NCBI RefSeq assembly: GCF_003851685.1
Contig: NZ_CP027727.1
Span: 4,650,001-4,714,000 of the forward strand
From: Pseudomonas sp. R5-89-07
Lineage (GTDB): Bacteria > Pseudomonadota > Gammaproteobacteria > Pseudomonadales > Pseudomonadaceae
Length of the DNA stretch: 64,000 nt
Reading direction: 5' to 3'
This document shows positions 1 through 8,189 of this stretch, piece after piece. The position numbers and the translations under genes are program-made. The notes under the pieces were generated by a model. That model was given only the letters and a program-made list of their open reading frames with translations. It made no database searches and was not told the origin of the DNA. Position 1 is the stretch's first letter; each line of letters begins with the position of its first letter.

Positions 1-38
1 CCCTCCATTCGGTTCCCGATGTGTTGCCAGGTATGAGC

Positions 39-1037
39 TTACTGCTGGCCCAGGTCTTGGGCCTTCCACCATGTGCAGAACTCGTCGAGGGCGCTCCACA
101 GGCTGACCTTGGGGTCGTAATCGAGATAATGCCGTGCCCGGCTGATGTCGAGGGTGAAATCTTTGTTCATCACCTGCATGCCCAGGCGCGACAACGATGG
201 CTCCGGCCTGCCCGGCCACATCGCGCAAAACGCCTCGTTCAACGCCGCCACGCTGTAGGACAAGCCGTAGGACCGATAGCGAGTGACCTGCGGCAGGTCC
301 ATTTGTCGCATCACGTAGTTGACCACATCCCACACCGGCACCGGCGTGCCATTGCTGATGTTGTAGGCCTTGCCCAACGCCGAACCCGGCGCCAGCAGGC
401 TGCTGAGCAACGCCTCGTTAAGGTTGTGCACGCTGGTGAAGTCGACCTTGTTAAGGCCATCACCCACGATGGCCAGGCGGTTCTTGCGCTGCATCTTCAA
501 CAGGCGCGGGAAGATGCTCATGTCGCCGGCACCGGTGACGAAACGCGGGCGCAGGGCCAGCACTTCCAGGCCGAACTCCTGAGCACCGAACACCTTCTGC
601 TCGGCCAGGTACTTGGTCGCGGCGTAAGGGTGTTTGAAACGTTTGGGCACTTGCTCTTCGGTCAGCCCCAGGTGGTCGCGCCCATCAAAGTAGATGGAGG
701 GTGACGACAGGTGCACCAAGCGCCCGACCCGCTGCTTGAGGCACGCTTCGACGACGTTCTCGGTGACCAGCACGTTACCTTGATGAAAATCCTGATACTT
801 GCCCCACAGCCCCACGGCTCCGGCGCAATGCACCACGGCTTCGACGTCACGGCACAGGTCGCGCACCAGGTCGGCATCGTTCAGATCACCCTGGATAAAC
901 TCGGCACCGCGGCGCACCAGGTGTTCCACACCTTCGGCACGTCGCCCGTTGACCCGCACGTCCAGGCCCTGCTCCAGGGCGAAACGCGCAAAGCGCCCGC
1001 CGATGAAGCCGCTTGCGCCGGTGACCAGAATTTTCAT
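39..1037 (-). CDS. NAD(P)-dependent epimerase/dehydratase, extended SDR family
   Basis: This 332-residue protein is an extended short-chain dehydrogenase/reductase of the kind that includes sugar epimerases and 3-beta-hydroxysteroid dehydrogenase-like enzymes. The N-terminal Rossmann motif TGASGFIG (residues 6-13) binds NAD(P), and the catalytic pair Tyr138-x3-Lys142 (YAATK) is intact, with a Ser-Ser at 111-112 placed for the third catalytic position. It is cytosolic, with no signal peptide or membrane segment. The substrate cannot be read from the sequence; 3-beta-HSD-like and nucleoside-sugar-like members share these motifs. It is transcribed towards the window start, and its neighbour on the same strand is an unrelated LysR regulator, so no operon role is evident. 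Confidence 0.85.
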   Translation of the reverse strand: MKILVTGASGFIGGRFARFALEQGLDVRVNGRRAEGVEHLVRRGAEFIQGDLNDADLVRDLCRDVEAVVHCAGAVGLWGKYQDFHQGNVLVTENVVEACLKQRVGRLVHLSSPSIYFDGRDHLGLTEEQVPKRFKHPYAATKYLAEQKVFGAQEFGLEVLALRPRFVTGAGDMSIFPRLLKMQRKNRLAIVGDGLNKVDFTSVHNLNEALLSSLLAPGSALGKAYNISNGTPVPVWDVVNYVMRQMDLPQVTRYRSYGLSYSVAALNEAFCAMWPGRPEPSLSRLGMQVMNKDFTLDISRARHYLDYDPKVSLWSALDEFCTWWKAQDLGQQ

Positions 1038-1089
1038 GCATTACCCCATGTTCTTTCGTTTTTCATCGCTGTTGCCTTGACGCCCGCCA

Positions 1090-1983
1090 TCACTCCAACG
1101 GCACCAACCATTGCCCACAGACGTGCGCCAGATGCTCGGTCAACAGGCCCAACAGTTGCCCGCCACTGCGCCAATGATGCCAGTACAACGGCACGTCGAT
1201 GGGCTTATCTGGCAGCAATTCGACTAACAAGCCGGTTTGCAGCTGCTCGCGCACCTGCAATTCGGGCACCAGGCCCCAGCCCAGGCCGGCTTCCGCCAGG
1301 CGAATAAAGCCTTCGGACGACGGGCATAAATGGTGCTCGAAACCACCGCTCACCCCGAGCGAAGCCAGGTACCGGTGTTGCAGGAAATCATCCGGCCCGA
1401 ACACCAGCGCCGGCGTACTGGCCAATTGATTAGCCTGCACGCCGCCTGGAAAGTGCCGCGCTATAAATGCAGGGCTGGCCAATGCACGGTAACGCATGGC
1501 ACCCAGCGCCAGGCTGCGGGCGCCGGCAACCGGGCGCTCGCTGGCGCAGATACAGGCCGCCACTTCACCGGCGCGCATGCGTTTGAGGCCCACGGTCTGG
1601 TCCTCCACCACCAAATCCAGCAGCAAGTGCTGCTCGCCACAGAAATCACTGACCGCCAACGCCCACCAGGTGGCGAGACTGTCGGCGTTCAGCGCGATAC
1701 GCAAACGCTCGGGCATGCCTTCCTCGTCCAACGCGGGCACTTGGCTTTGCAGGTCGCGCTCCAGCAGACGTACCTGCTGCACATGGTTGAGCAAGCGCCG
1801 ACCGATATCGGTGGGGGTCGGCGGCGTCGCCCGTACCAGCACCGGTTGGCCGACACGCACCTCCAGCAGCTTGATCCGCTGGGACACCGCCGACTGCGAA
1901 AGCCCCAGCACCTGAGCACCGCGCTCGAAGCCGGCCTGTTCCACCACCGCCGCCAGGGCAGAAAGCAATTTATAGTCGAACAT
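1090..1983 (-). CDS. LysR-type regulator, ArgP/LysG-like, probable regulator of lysE
   Basis: This is a LysR-family regulator of 297 residues, the usual length for ArgP/IciA/LysG. The start is taken at the ATG at 1983, because the protein then begins MFDYKLLSALAAVVEQAGFE, the typical family N-terminus; upstream in-frame codons give low-complexity arginine-rich sequence. The winged HTH occupies about residues 1-60 (GLSQSAVSQRIKLLE) and the remainder is the effector-binding domain. ArgP/LysG proteins sense lysine or arginine and activate a LysE-type exporter gene. Here a lysE homologue lies divergently at 2489, with an ACT-domain gene between, which supports that role. The 98-bp divergent gap should hold the operator. 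Confidence 0.85.
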   Translation of the reverse strand: MFDYKLLSALAAVVEQAGFERGAQVLGLSQSAVSQRIKLLEVRVGQPVLVRATPPTPTDIGRRLLNHVQQVRLLERDLQSQVPALDEEGMPERLRIALNADSLATWWALAVSDFCGEQHLLLDLVVEDQTVGLKRMRAGEVAACICASERPVAGARSLALGAMRYRALASPAFIARHFPGGVQANQLASTPALVFGPDDFLQHRYLASLGVSGGFEHHLCPSSEGFIRLAEAGLGWGLVPELQVREQLQTGLLVELLPDKPIDVPLYWHHWRSGGQLLGLLTEHLAHVCGQWLVPLE

Positions 1984-2081
1984 CAGTTTCTCTAATGAGC
2001 GATCAGCAAGATTGATTTTTCTTATACCGCGCAACCCCAGAGAATAGCCAGCATCGCTTCTCTCTTTAAAAGGAACACTCC

Positions 2082-2483
2082 ATGGCTGGCGAAACCGCCC
2101 TGGCAACTCTGTTGCGCAGCATGAGCCCTCATCTGAATGACGGTGACTACGTGTTCTGCACCCTGCCCGATCAGCGCATTCCGGCGGGTTGCGAGGTGAT
2201 CGGCAGCTTTCGCGAGCAGGAGGGCCTGACGCTGATCCTGGAGCGCCGACACGCCGAGCAGGCCGGCCTGGCCTTCGACTATGTGGCGGCATGGATCACC
2301 TTGAATGTGCATTCGGCCCTCGAAGCGGTAGGCCTGACCGCTGCATTCGCCAGTGCGCTGGGCAAGGCCGGTATCAGTTGCAACGTGATCGCCGGTTATT
2401 ACCACGACCACCTGTTTGTCGGCCGCGCGGATGCCGAGCGCGCCATGGATGTGTTGCGCCAGCTGGCGACAGACGCGGAGTAA
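2082..2483 (+). CDS. ACT-domain protein (COG3602/DUF2241-like)
   Basis: This small cytosolic protein of 133 residues resembles the COG3602 group, in which two ACT-like halves are joined. ACT domains bind amino acids and signal their level; no catalytic motif is present. It begins MAGETALATLLRSMSPHLND and contains DYVFCTLPD and a C-terminal half with GYYHDHLFV. A good ribosome site (AAAGGA) precedes the ATG. It is the first gene of a likely two-gene unit: lysE starts 5 nt after its stop. Its place between an ArgP-like regulator and a basic-amino-acid exporter suggests a sensing or accessory role in amino-acid efflux, but this is inference from context. Confidence 0.75.
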   Translation: MAGETALATLLRSMSPHLNDGDYVFCTLPDQRIPAGCEVIGSFREQEGLTLILERRHAEQAGLAFDYVAAWITLNVHSALEAVGLTAAFASALGKAGISCNVIAGYYHDHLFVGRADAERAMDVLRQLATDAE

Positions 2484-2488
2484 ACCCT

Positions 2489-3091
2489 ATGTGGCAAAGC
2501 TATCTGAATGGCCTGCTGGTGTCCCTCGGCCTGATCATGGCGATCGGCAGCCAAAATGCTTTTGTCCTGGCGCAAAGCCTGCGCCGTGAACATCACCTGC
2601 CGGTGGCCGCGTTGTGCGTGGTGTGTGATGCGTTGCTGGTGGCGGCTGGCGTATTCGGCCTGGCGACAGTATTGGCGCAAAGCCCGCTGCTGCTGGGCGT
2701 CGCGCGTTGGGGTGGGGCGGCGTTTCTATTGTGGTACGGCACGCTGGCATTGCGCCGGGCGTTTTCGAAGCAGAGCCTGGAGCAAGGCGCCAACCTCAAG
2801 GTGCGCTCATTGCGCGCGGTGTTACTCAGCGCCCTGGCGGTGACGCTGCTCAACCCCCATGTCTATCTGGACACCGTGTTGTTGATCGGCTCACTCGGCG
2901 CGCAGCAGGCCGAACCGGGCGCGTATGTAGCCGGCGCCGCCAGCGCTTCGTTGCTGTGGTTCGCAACGCTGGCACTCGGCGCGGCCTGGTTGGCGCCGTG
3001 GCTGGCACGGCCGGCGACCTGGCGCCTGCTGGACCTGTTGGTGGCGGTGATGATGTTCAGCGTGGCCTACCAATTAATCAGTGCGCCATGA
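2489..3091 (+). CDS. lysE: LysE-family amino-acid exporter
   Basis: This 200-residue integral inner-membrane protein has about six hydrophobic segments and the LysE signature near the N-terminus (GLIMAIGSQNAFVLAQ, about residues 14-29). LysE proteins export L-lysine or L-arginine by proton antiport when intracellular levels rise, for example during growth on peptides. The ATG at 2489 lies 5 nt after the stop of the ACT-domain gene, so the two are probably co-transcribed. A divergent ArgP/LysG-type regulator is next door, the classic lysG-lysE arrangement. The length matches the family. Exact substrates (lysine, arginine or others) cannot be told from sequence alone. Confidence 0.88.
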   Translation: MWQSYLNGLLVSLGLIMAIGSQNAFVLAQSLRREHHLPVAALCVVCDALLVAAGVFGLATVLAQSPLLLGVARWGGAAFLLWYGTLALRRAFSKQSLEQGANLKVRSLRAVLLSALAVTLLNPHVYLDTVLLIGSLGAQQAEPGAYVAGAASASLLWFATLALGAAWLAPWLARPATWRLLDLLVAVMMFSVAYQLISAP

Positions 3092-3268
3092 ACTTATTCC
3101 AAAAGGCTCTGGAACCTCTATTCCACACAGTTGTTGCGTGGTTTTGCCGCACCCCCGGTGCTATGATCCCGAACTTGCGCCGCAAAGAGTACAGACTCGC
3201 CGGCGCTTGTCTGGCCGCCCGTGATCGGCCTTGCGCTCACCGCAACTGACCTGATTAGGAGAATCATC

Positions 3269-3865
3269 ATGGCTTTCGAATTGCCGCCGCTGCCCTACGC
3301 ACACGATGCCCTGCAGCCGCACATCTCCAAGGAAACCCTGGAGTATCACCACGACAAGCACCACAACACCTATGTCGTGAACCTGAACAACCTGGTGCCT
3401 GGCACCGAGTTCGAAGGCAAGACCCTGGAAGAAATCGTCAAGTCTTCTTCGGGCGGTATCTTCAACAACGCCGCTCAGGTCTGGAACCACACGTTCTACT
3501 GGAACTGCCTGGCGCCAAACGCTGGCGGTCAACCAACCGGCGCATTGGCTGAAGCCATCAACGCTGCGTTCGGTTCGTTCGACAAGTTCAAGGAAGAGTT
3601 CAGCAAGACGTCCATCGGTACCTTCGGTTCCGGTTGGGGCTGGCTGGTGAAAAAAGCTGACGGCTCCCTGGCCCTGGCCAGCACCATCGGCGCAGGCAAC
3701 CCGCTGACCAACGGCGACACCCCGCTGCTGACCTGCGACGTCTGGGAACACGCCTACTACATCGACTACCGCAACGTGCGCCCTAAGTACGTGGAAGCGT
3801 TCTGGAACCTGGTCAACTGGAAGTTCGTGGCTGAGCAGTTTGAAGGCAAGACCTTCACCGCATAA
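3269..3865 (+). CDS. sodB: Superoxide dismutase [Fe]
   Basis: This cytosolic iron superoxide dismutase has 198 residues, the standard length, and dismutates superoxide to hydrogen peroxide and oxygen. The four metal ligands are recognisable by alignment to the E. coli enzyme: His27 (EYHHDK), His74 (QVWNHTFYW), and the Asp and His of [11 protein letters not shown]. Gln at position 70 is typical of Fe rather than Mn enzymes. The start is fixed by the conserved [10 protein letters not shown] and an AGGAG ribosome site. The gene stands alone, ends in a strong rho-independent terminator at 3886-3910, and is therefore separate from the following small gene. Confidence 0.97.
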   Translation: MAFELPPLPYAHDALQPHISKETLEYHHDKHHNTYVVNLNNLVPGTEFEGKTLEEIVKSSSGGIFNNAAQVWNHTFYWNCLAPNAGGQPTGALAEAINAAFGSFDKFKEEFSKTSIGTFGSGWGWLVKKADGSLALASTIGAGNPLTNGDTPLLTCDVWEHAYYIDYRNVRPKYVEAFWNLVNWKFVAEQFEGKTFTA

Positions 3866-3885
3866 GCGACGCTTGCAGTACAAGG

Positions 3886-3910
3886 AGCCCGGCGATTGCC
3901 GGGCTTTTTT
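3886..3910 (+). terminator. Rho-independent terminator of sodB
   Basis: An AGCCCGGC / GCCGGGCT stem with an AATT-type short loop is followed by a run of six T residues, directly after the sodB stop codon. Confidence 0.9.
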
Positions 3911-3947
3911 GTGTGCGCTCAACAGCAGGCAAGCGGTCTGGATTCGT

Positions 3948-3976
3948 GGAACTCGCCGAAGGGAATTTGCCACGCA
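3948..3976 (+). promoter_or_regulatory. Hrp-box-like promoter (HrpL/RspL ECF sigma type)
   Basis: GGAACT, a 16-nt spacer, then CCACGCA match the hrp-box consensus GGAACC-N15/16-CCACNNA at every position but the last base of the first block, where C/T variation is tolerated. The box lies after the sodB terminator and 43 nt before the ATG of the 62-residue gene at 4020, a normal promoter distance. It is a sequence match only; whether this strain has an HrpL/RspL sigma factor cannot be seen here. Confidence 0.55.
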
Positions 3977-4019
3977 CTGAGTGAGAGGAATAACCCTCTC
4001 GAGCTCTTCTGGAGAAAGA

Positions 4020-4208
4020 ATGATGGAAGAAATCGGAAAAGCAGGCGGGCAGATGGCGATGCAACTCATCAGCGGCCTCATGAAAGGTCTCGCCGGTGGT
4101 GCTGGTGCTGGCGGTGGTGATGAAGGCGGTGGCGCGAGCGCACCTGGCCGGCCAGGTGAGGACAACATGCCGCCGCCGCCACCAAAGATTGATTTTTCAG
4201 TCAGTTGA
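4020..4208 (+). CDS. Small Gly/Pro-rich protein, possibly in an HrpL-type regulon
   Basis: This is a predicted 62-residue protein with no family that I recognise. The N-terminal third (to about residue 25) is a helix-prone amphipathic stretch (MMEEIGKAGGQMAMQLISGL). The middle is glycine-rich (GGAGAGGGDEGGG), and the end carries five consecutive prolines before KIDFSVS. There are no cysteines and no signal peptide. A GGAG ribosome site sits about 5 nt before the ATG. It is monocistronic: the sodB terminator and a hrp-box-like element lie upstream, and a strong terminator (4265-4293) downstream. Low complexity and glycine richness are seen in harpins and other type III-associated small proteins, but that link rests only on the promoter. 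Confidence 0.65.
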   Translation: MMEEIGKAGGQMAMQLISGLMKGLAGGAGAGGGDEGGGASAPGRPGEDNMPPPPPKIDFSVS

Positions 4209-4264
4209 CAAAGGCACTTGCGATGCCAAAAACCATTGGCACGCAGTGCGTGAGTCGACAGTCA

Positions 4265-4293
4265 GACGGCGGAGCGAATCCGCCGTTTTTTTT
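4265..4293 (+). terminator. Rho-independent terminator after the 62-residue gene
   Basis: An ACGGCGGA / TCCGCCGT hairpin with a GCGAA-type loop is followed by a run of eight T. It closes the small gene at 4020 and insulates the GGDEF/EAL gene that follows. The rest of 4209-4419 shows no other feature. Confidence 0.88.
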
Positions 4294-4419
4294 GGTTTTT
4301 TCTGTGTATCCCGCATCAAGTCGCCTGCCGCTCCAATGTTCCTTTGACTGCCATCACCAGATTGCCAATACTCATGGCATATTGAAGGCCACCCCCGCAT
4401 TGAGACAAGGAATGCCCCT

Positions 4420-6471
4420 TTGAAGCTGGAACTCAAAAACAGCTTGTCGGTGAAGTTGCTCCGGGTTGTCTTGCTCTCGGCATTGATCGTGGGCGTGGCA
4501 TTGAGCGTGGCGCAGATCGTCTTCGATGCCTACAAGACGCGCCAGGCCGTGGCCGGCGATGCCCAACGTATCCTCGACATGTTTCGCGACCCCTCTACCC
4601 AGGCTGTCTATAGCCTGGATCGGGAAATGGGCATGCAGGTGATCGAAGGGCTGTTCCAGGATGACGCCGTGCGCGTGGCGTCCATCGGCCATCCCAACGA
4701 AACCATGCTCGCGGAAAAAAGCCGCCCGTTGCAGCCATCCTCCAGCCGCTGGCTGACCGACCTGATTCTTGGAAAGGAACGCACCTTCACCACTCCACTG
4801 GTCGGCAAGGGCCCCTACAGCGAGTATTACGGCGACCTGAGCATAACCCTCGACACCGCCACCTATGGCGAAGGCTTCCTGGTCAGTTCGGTGATCATCT
4901 TTATTGCCGGCGTGCTGCGCGCCCTGGCCATGGGCCTGGTGCTGTACCTGGTGTATCACTGGCTGCTGACCAAACCGCTGTCGCGGATCATCGAGCACCT
5001 GACCTCGATCAACCCGGACCGGCCCAGCGAGCATAAGATCCCGCAACTCAAGGGGCATGAGCGTAACGAGCTGGGCCTGTGGATAAACACCGCCAACCAG
5101 TTGCTCGAGTCCATCGAACGCAACACCCACCTGCGCCACGAGGCCGAGTCGAGCCTGTTGCGCATGGCCCAGTATGACTTTCTCACCGGCCTGCCGAACC
5201 GCCAGAAGCTGCAGGAGCAACTCGACCGGATCCTGACCGATGCCGGCCGTCGCCAGCGCCGTGTGGCGGTGTTGTGCGTGGGGCTGGATGATTTCAAGAG
5301 CGTCAACGAACAGTTCACCTACCAGAACGGCGATAAACTGCTGCTGGCCCTGGCCGATCGTTTGCGCGCCCACAGCGGCCGCCTGGGTGCACTCGCCCGT
5401 CTGGGTGGCGATCAGTTCGCCCTGGTACAAGCCGATATCGACCAGCCCTACGAAGCCGCCGAGCTGGCGCAAAGTATCCTGGACGATCTGGAAGCGGAAT
5501 TTGCCCTCGACCAGGACCAGATACGCCTGCGCGCCACCATCGGCATCACCTTGTTCCCGGAAGACGGCGACAGCACAGAAAAATTGCTGCAAAAAGCCGA
5601 ACAGACCATGACCCTGGCCAAAAGCCGCTCGCGCAACCGTTATCAGTTCTATATCGCCAGCGTCGACAGCGAAATGCGCCGGCGCCGTGAGCTGGAAAAG
5701 GACCTGCGCGAGGCCTTGGGCCGTGACCAATTTCACCTGGTGTATCAACCACAAATCAGTTATCGCGACCACCGCGTAGTCGGTGTCGAGGCGTTGATTC
5801 GCTGGCAGCACCCGGAACACGGCTTGGTTCCGCCGGACCTGTTCATCCCGCTGGCGGAACAGAATGGCACCATCATTCCCATCGGCGAATGGGTACTGGA
5901 CCAGGCGTGCCGCCAACTGCGCGAATGGCATGACCTGGGCTTCATCGAGCTGCGCATGGCGGTCAACCTGTCCACCGTGCAGCTGCACCACACCGAGTTG
6001 CCGCGAGTGGTCAACAACCTGATGCAGATTTACCGCCTGCCGCCCCGTAGCCTGGAGCTGGAAGTCACCGAAACGGGCCTGATGGAAGACATCAGCACCG
6101 CCGCCCAACACCTGCTGAGCCTGCGCCGTTCGGGCGCGTTGATCGCCATCGATGACTTCGGCACCGGGTATTCATCCCTCAGTTACTTGAAAAGCCTGCC
6201 GCTGGACAAGATCAAGATCGACAAGAGCTTCGTCCAGGACCTGCTGGACGACGACGATGATGCAACCATCGTGCGGGCCATTATCCAATTGGGCAAAAGC
6301 TTGGGCATGCAGGTGATCGCCGAAGGCGTGGAGACCGCCGAGCAAGAGGCCTACATCATTTCCGAGGGCTGTCATGAAGGCCAGGGTTACCACTACAGCA
6401 AACCGCTGCAGGCCCGGGAGTTGGCGGCTTTTTTGAAGCAATCGGAACGCAATAACGCGGCGATTCTTTGA
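4420..6471 (+). CDS. Membrane-bound GGDEF-EAL protein, probable c-di-GMP phosphodiesterase
   Basis: This 683-residue inner-membrane signalling protein has one TM segment at about 14-34, a periplasmic sensor region, a second TM at about 160-183 and a HAMP linker. A GGDEF domain (from about 255) and an EAL domain (about 430-675) follow. The GGDEF signature reads GGDQF (residues about 329-333), with the catalytic Glu replaced by Gln, so diguanylate cyclase activity is doubtful. The EAL domain keeps EAL (about 457-459), DDFGTGYSS, KIDKSFV and AEGVET, so c-di-GMP hydrolysis is likely, perhaps with GTP control by the degenerate half. The start is taken as TTG at 4420 with AAGGAA upstream; the nearby ATG at 4412 is out of frame. 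It is a single-gene unit. Confidence 0.92.
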   Translation: MKLELKNSLSVKLLRVVLLSALIVGVALSVAQIVFDAYKTRQAVAGDAQRILDMFRDPSTQAVYSLDREMGMQVIEGLFQDDAVRVASIGHPNETMLAEKSRPLQPSSSRWLTDLILGKERTFTTPLVGKGPYSEYYGDLSITLDTATYGEGFLVSSVIIFIAGVLRALAMGLVLYLVYHWLLTKPLSRIIEHLTSINPDRPSEHKIPQLKGHERNELGLWINTANQLLESIERNTHLRHEAESSLLRMAQYDFLTGLPNRQKLQEQLDRILTDAGRRQRRVAVLCVGLDDFKSVNEQFTYQNGDKLLLALADRLRAHSGRLGALARLGGDQFALVQADIDQPYEAAELAQSILDDLEAEFALDQDQIRLRATIGITLFPEDGDSTEKLLQKAEQTMTLAKSRSRNRYQFYIASVDSEMRRRRELEKDLREALGRDQFHLVYQPQISYRDHRVVGVEALIRWQHPEHGLVPPDLFIPLAEQNGTIIPIGEWVLDQACRQLREWHDLGFIELRMAVNLSTVQLHHTELPRVVNNLMQIYRLPPRSLELEVTETGLMEDISTAAQHLLSLRRSGALIAIDDFGTGYSSLSYLKSLPLDKIKIDKSFVQDLLDDDDDATIVRAIIQLGKSLGMQVIAEGVETAEQEAYIISEGCHEGQGYHYSKPLQARELAAFLKQSERNNAAIL

Positions 6472-6516
6472 GCAAGCCGAACAATACCGAATATTTCCCG
6501 CGTATAGGCCTTTACA

Positions 6517-6540
6517 GAAAATGCAAATCTTTCGCATTAT
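6517..6540 (+). promoter_or_regulatory. Possible Fur box upstream of the imelysin gene
   Basis: The stretch GAAAATGCAAATCTTTCGC matches 13 of 19 positions of the Fur consensus, and its core AATGC...GCATT is an inverted repeat. It lies about 60 nt before the start of the imelysin-like lipoprotein, a family often iron-regulated. The match is moderate and was judged by eye. Confidence 0.4.
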
Positions 6541-6597
6541 GTCGCAGTTTTGCGCCCGCTCGTGCGCCCTATCAACAACCGAAGCAGGATGTTCGCC

Positions 6598-7938
6598 ATG
6601 ATTCGTATGCCCCTGGCCACCGCCAGTCTGCTGGCCATTGCTATTTCTCTCGCCGGTTGCGGCGAAGGTAAAGACAAGGCCACCGCGCCTCAGGCGCCCG
6701 CCGCTGCCAGCACCACCGCTCCAGCGGCGGCCACGCCTGCGGGCCAGGTCGACGAGGCTGCCGCCAAGGCTGTGGTCGCGCATTACGCAGACATGGTGTT
6801 TGCCGTGTACAGCGACGCCGAATCCACCGCGAAAACCCTGCAGAGCGCCATCGACACCTTCCTTGCCAACCCGAACGCCGACACGCTCAAAGCGGCCCGT
6901 ACCGCCTGGATCGCCGCGCGCGTCCCTTACCTGCAGAGTGAAGTGTTCCGTTTCGGCAACACCATCATCGACGACTGGGAAGGCCAGGTGAACGCCTGGC
7001 CCCTGGACGAAGGGCTGATCGACTATGTCGACAAATCCTACGAACACGCCCTGGGTAACCCGGGCGCCAACGCCAATATCATCGCCAACACCGAAATCCA
7101 GGTCGGCGAAGACAAGGTCGACGTCAAGGAAATCACCCCGGAAAAACTCGCCAGCCTCAATGAGCTGGGCGGTTCCGAAGCGAACGTCGCCACCGGCTAT
7201 CACGCCATCGAATTCCTGCTCTGGGGCCAGGACCTCAACGGTACTGGTCCAGGCGCGGGCAACCGTCCGGCCTCGGACTACCTGACCGGTGACGGTGCAA
7301 CCGGTGGCCACAACGAGCGTCGTCGTACCTACCTGCGCGCCGTGACCCAACTGCTGGTCAGCGACCTGCAGGAAATGGTCGGCAACTGGAAGCCCAACGT
7401 CGAAGACAACTACCGCGCCACCCTCGAATCGGAACCGGCTACCGACGGCCTGCGCAAAATGTTGTTCGGCATGGGTAGCCTGTCCCTCGGCGAGCTGGCC
7501 GGCGAACGCATGAAGGTATCCCTGGAAGCCAACTCGCCGGAAGACGAGCAGGACTGCTTCAGCGACAACACGCATAACTCGCACTTCTACGACGCCAAGG
7601 GCATCCGCAACGTCTACCTGGGCGAGTACACCCGCGTCGACGGCAATAAGCTGAGCGGCCCGAGCCTGTCGTCCCTGGTCGCGAAAGCCGACCCGGCTGC
7701 CGATGCAGCCCTCAAGGCTGACCTGGCGGCGACCGAAGCGAAGATCCAGGTGATGGTTGACCACGCTGACAAAGGTGAGCACTACGACCAGTTGATCGCA
7801 GCCGGTAACGATGCGGGCAACCAGATCGTGCGTGACGCCATCGCTGCGCTGGTCAAGCAGACCGGCTCGATCGAAGCCGCCGCGGGCAAGCTGGGCATCA
7901 GCGACCTGAACCCGGACAGCGCTGATCACGAGTTCTGA
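6598..7938 (+). CDS. Imelysin-family (M75) iron-regulated lipoprotein
   Basis: This 446-residue lipoprotein has a signal peptide ending in the lipobox ISLAGC (Cys21), followed by an Ala/Pro/Thr-rich linker, so it should be lipid-anchored and periplasm-facing. The rest is an imelysin/peptidase M75 domain of the ICMP/IrpA type, with the GxHxxE motif GYHAIEF (His202, Glu205). Such proteins belong to iron-uptake regulons and are thought to bind iron or haem; proteolysis is not firmly established for them. The ATG at 6598 is preferred over that at 6589 because the GCAGGA ribosome site is better spaced. A possible Fur box lies upstream and a terminator directly downstream, so it is probably monocistronic here. 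Confidence 0.88.
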   Translation: MIRMPLATASLLAIAISLAGCGEGKDKATAPQAPAAASTTAPAAATPAGQVDEAAAKAVVAHYADMVFAVYSDAESTAKTLQSAIDTFLANPNADTLKAARTAWIAARVPYLQSEVFRFGNTIIDDWEGQVNAWPLDEGLIDYVDKSYEHALGNPGANANIIANTEIQVGEDKVDVKEITPEKLASLNELGGSEANVATGYHAIEFLLWGQDLNGTGPGAGNRPASDYLTGDGATGGHNERRRTYLRAVTQLLVSDLQEMVGNWKPNVEDNYRATLESEPATDGLRKMLFGMGSLSLGELAGERMKVSLEANSPEDEQDCFSDNTHNSHFYDAKGIRNVYLGEYTRVDGNKLSGPSLSSLVAKADPAADAALKADLAATEAKIQVMVDHADKGEHYDQLIAAGNDAGNQIVRDAIAALVKQTGSIEAAAGKLGISDLNPDSADHEF

Positions 7939-7956
7939 TCCAGGCGCAGTTGAACG

Positions 7957-7980
7957 AGGCGACCTTTGGGTCGCCTTTTT
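7957..7980 (+). terminator. Rho-independent terminator of the imelysin gene
   Basis: AGGCGACC / GGTCGCCT hairpin with a TTTG loop and a five-T tail, 18 nt after the stop codon. Confidence 0.88.
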
Positions 7981-8010
7981 CATGCGCCATCCCCACCACC
8001 ACAAAACCTA

Positions 8011-8098
8011 TGTGGGAGGGGGCTTGCCCCCGATAGCGGTGTGTCAGCAAAGATTTATTTGCTGACCCGGCGCCATCGGGGGCAAGCCCCCTCCCACA
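8011..8098. repeat. REPIN (inverted REP pair), GTGGGAGGGGGCTTGCCCCC type
   Basis: Two inverted REP copies (TGTGGGAGGGGGCTTGCCCC and its complement GGGGCAAGCCCCCTCCCACA) flank a spacer of about 40 nt. This is the standard REPIN form spread by RAYT transposases in fluorescent pseudomonads. It lies between the imelysin gene and trkH. Confidence 0.93.
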
Positions 8099-8189
8099 TT
8101 TGCTCCAGGTTGTTTCCCGAGCCCACCGGTTTACATGCCCTGCACCGCAGGTAGAATGGCGCCTCTGCCCAATCTCCAGAGCGAACTTC

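Noticed and set aside
21..704. Long plus-strand reading frame opposite the SDR gene
   Set aside because: It lies antisense to a protein with intact NAD-binding and YxxxK motifs, its composition is His/Arg/Gln-rich without any motif, and it has no ribosome site. It is a high-GC shadow frame.
4239..4255. Second hrp box downstream of the 62-residue gene
   Set aside because: The right half resembles the first box, but no GGAAC block lies at 15-16 nt spacing.
4372..6111. 579-codon minus-strand frame opposite the GGDEF/EAL gene
   Set aside because: The plus strand carries clear GGDEF and EAL motifs; the antisense frame has none.
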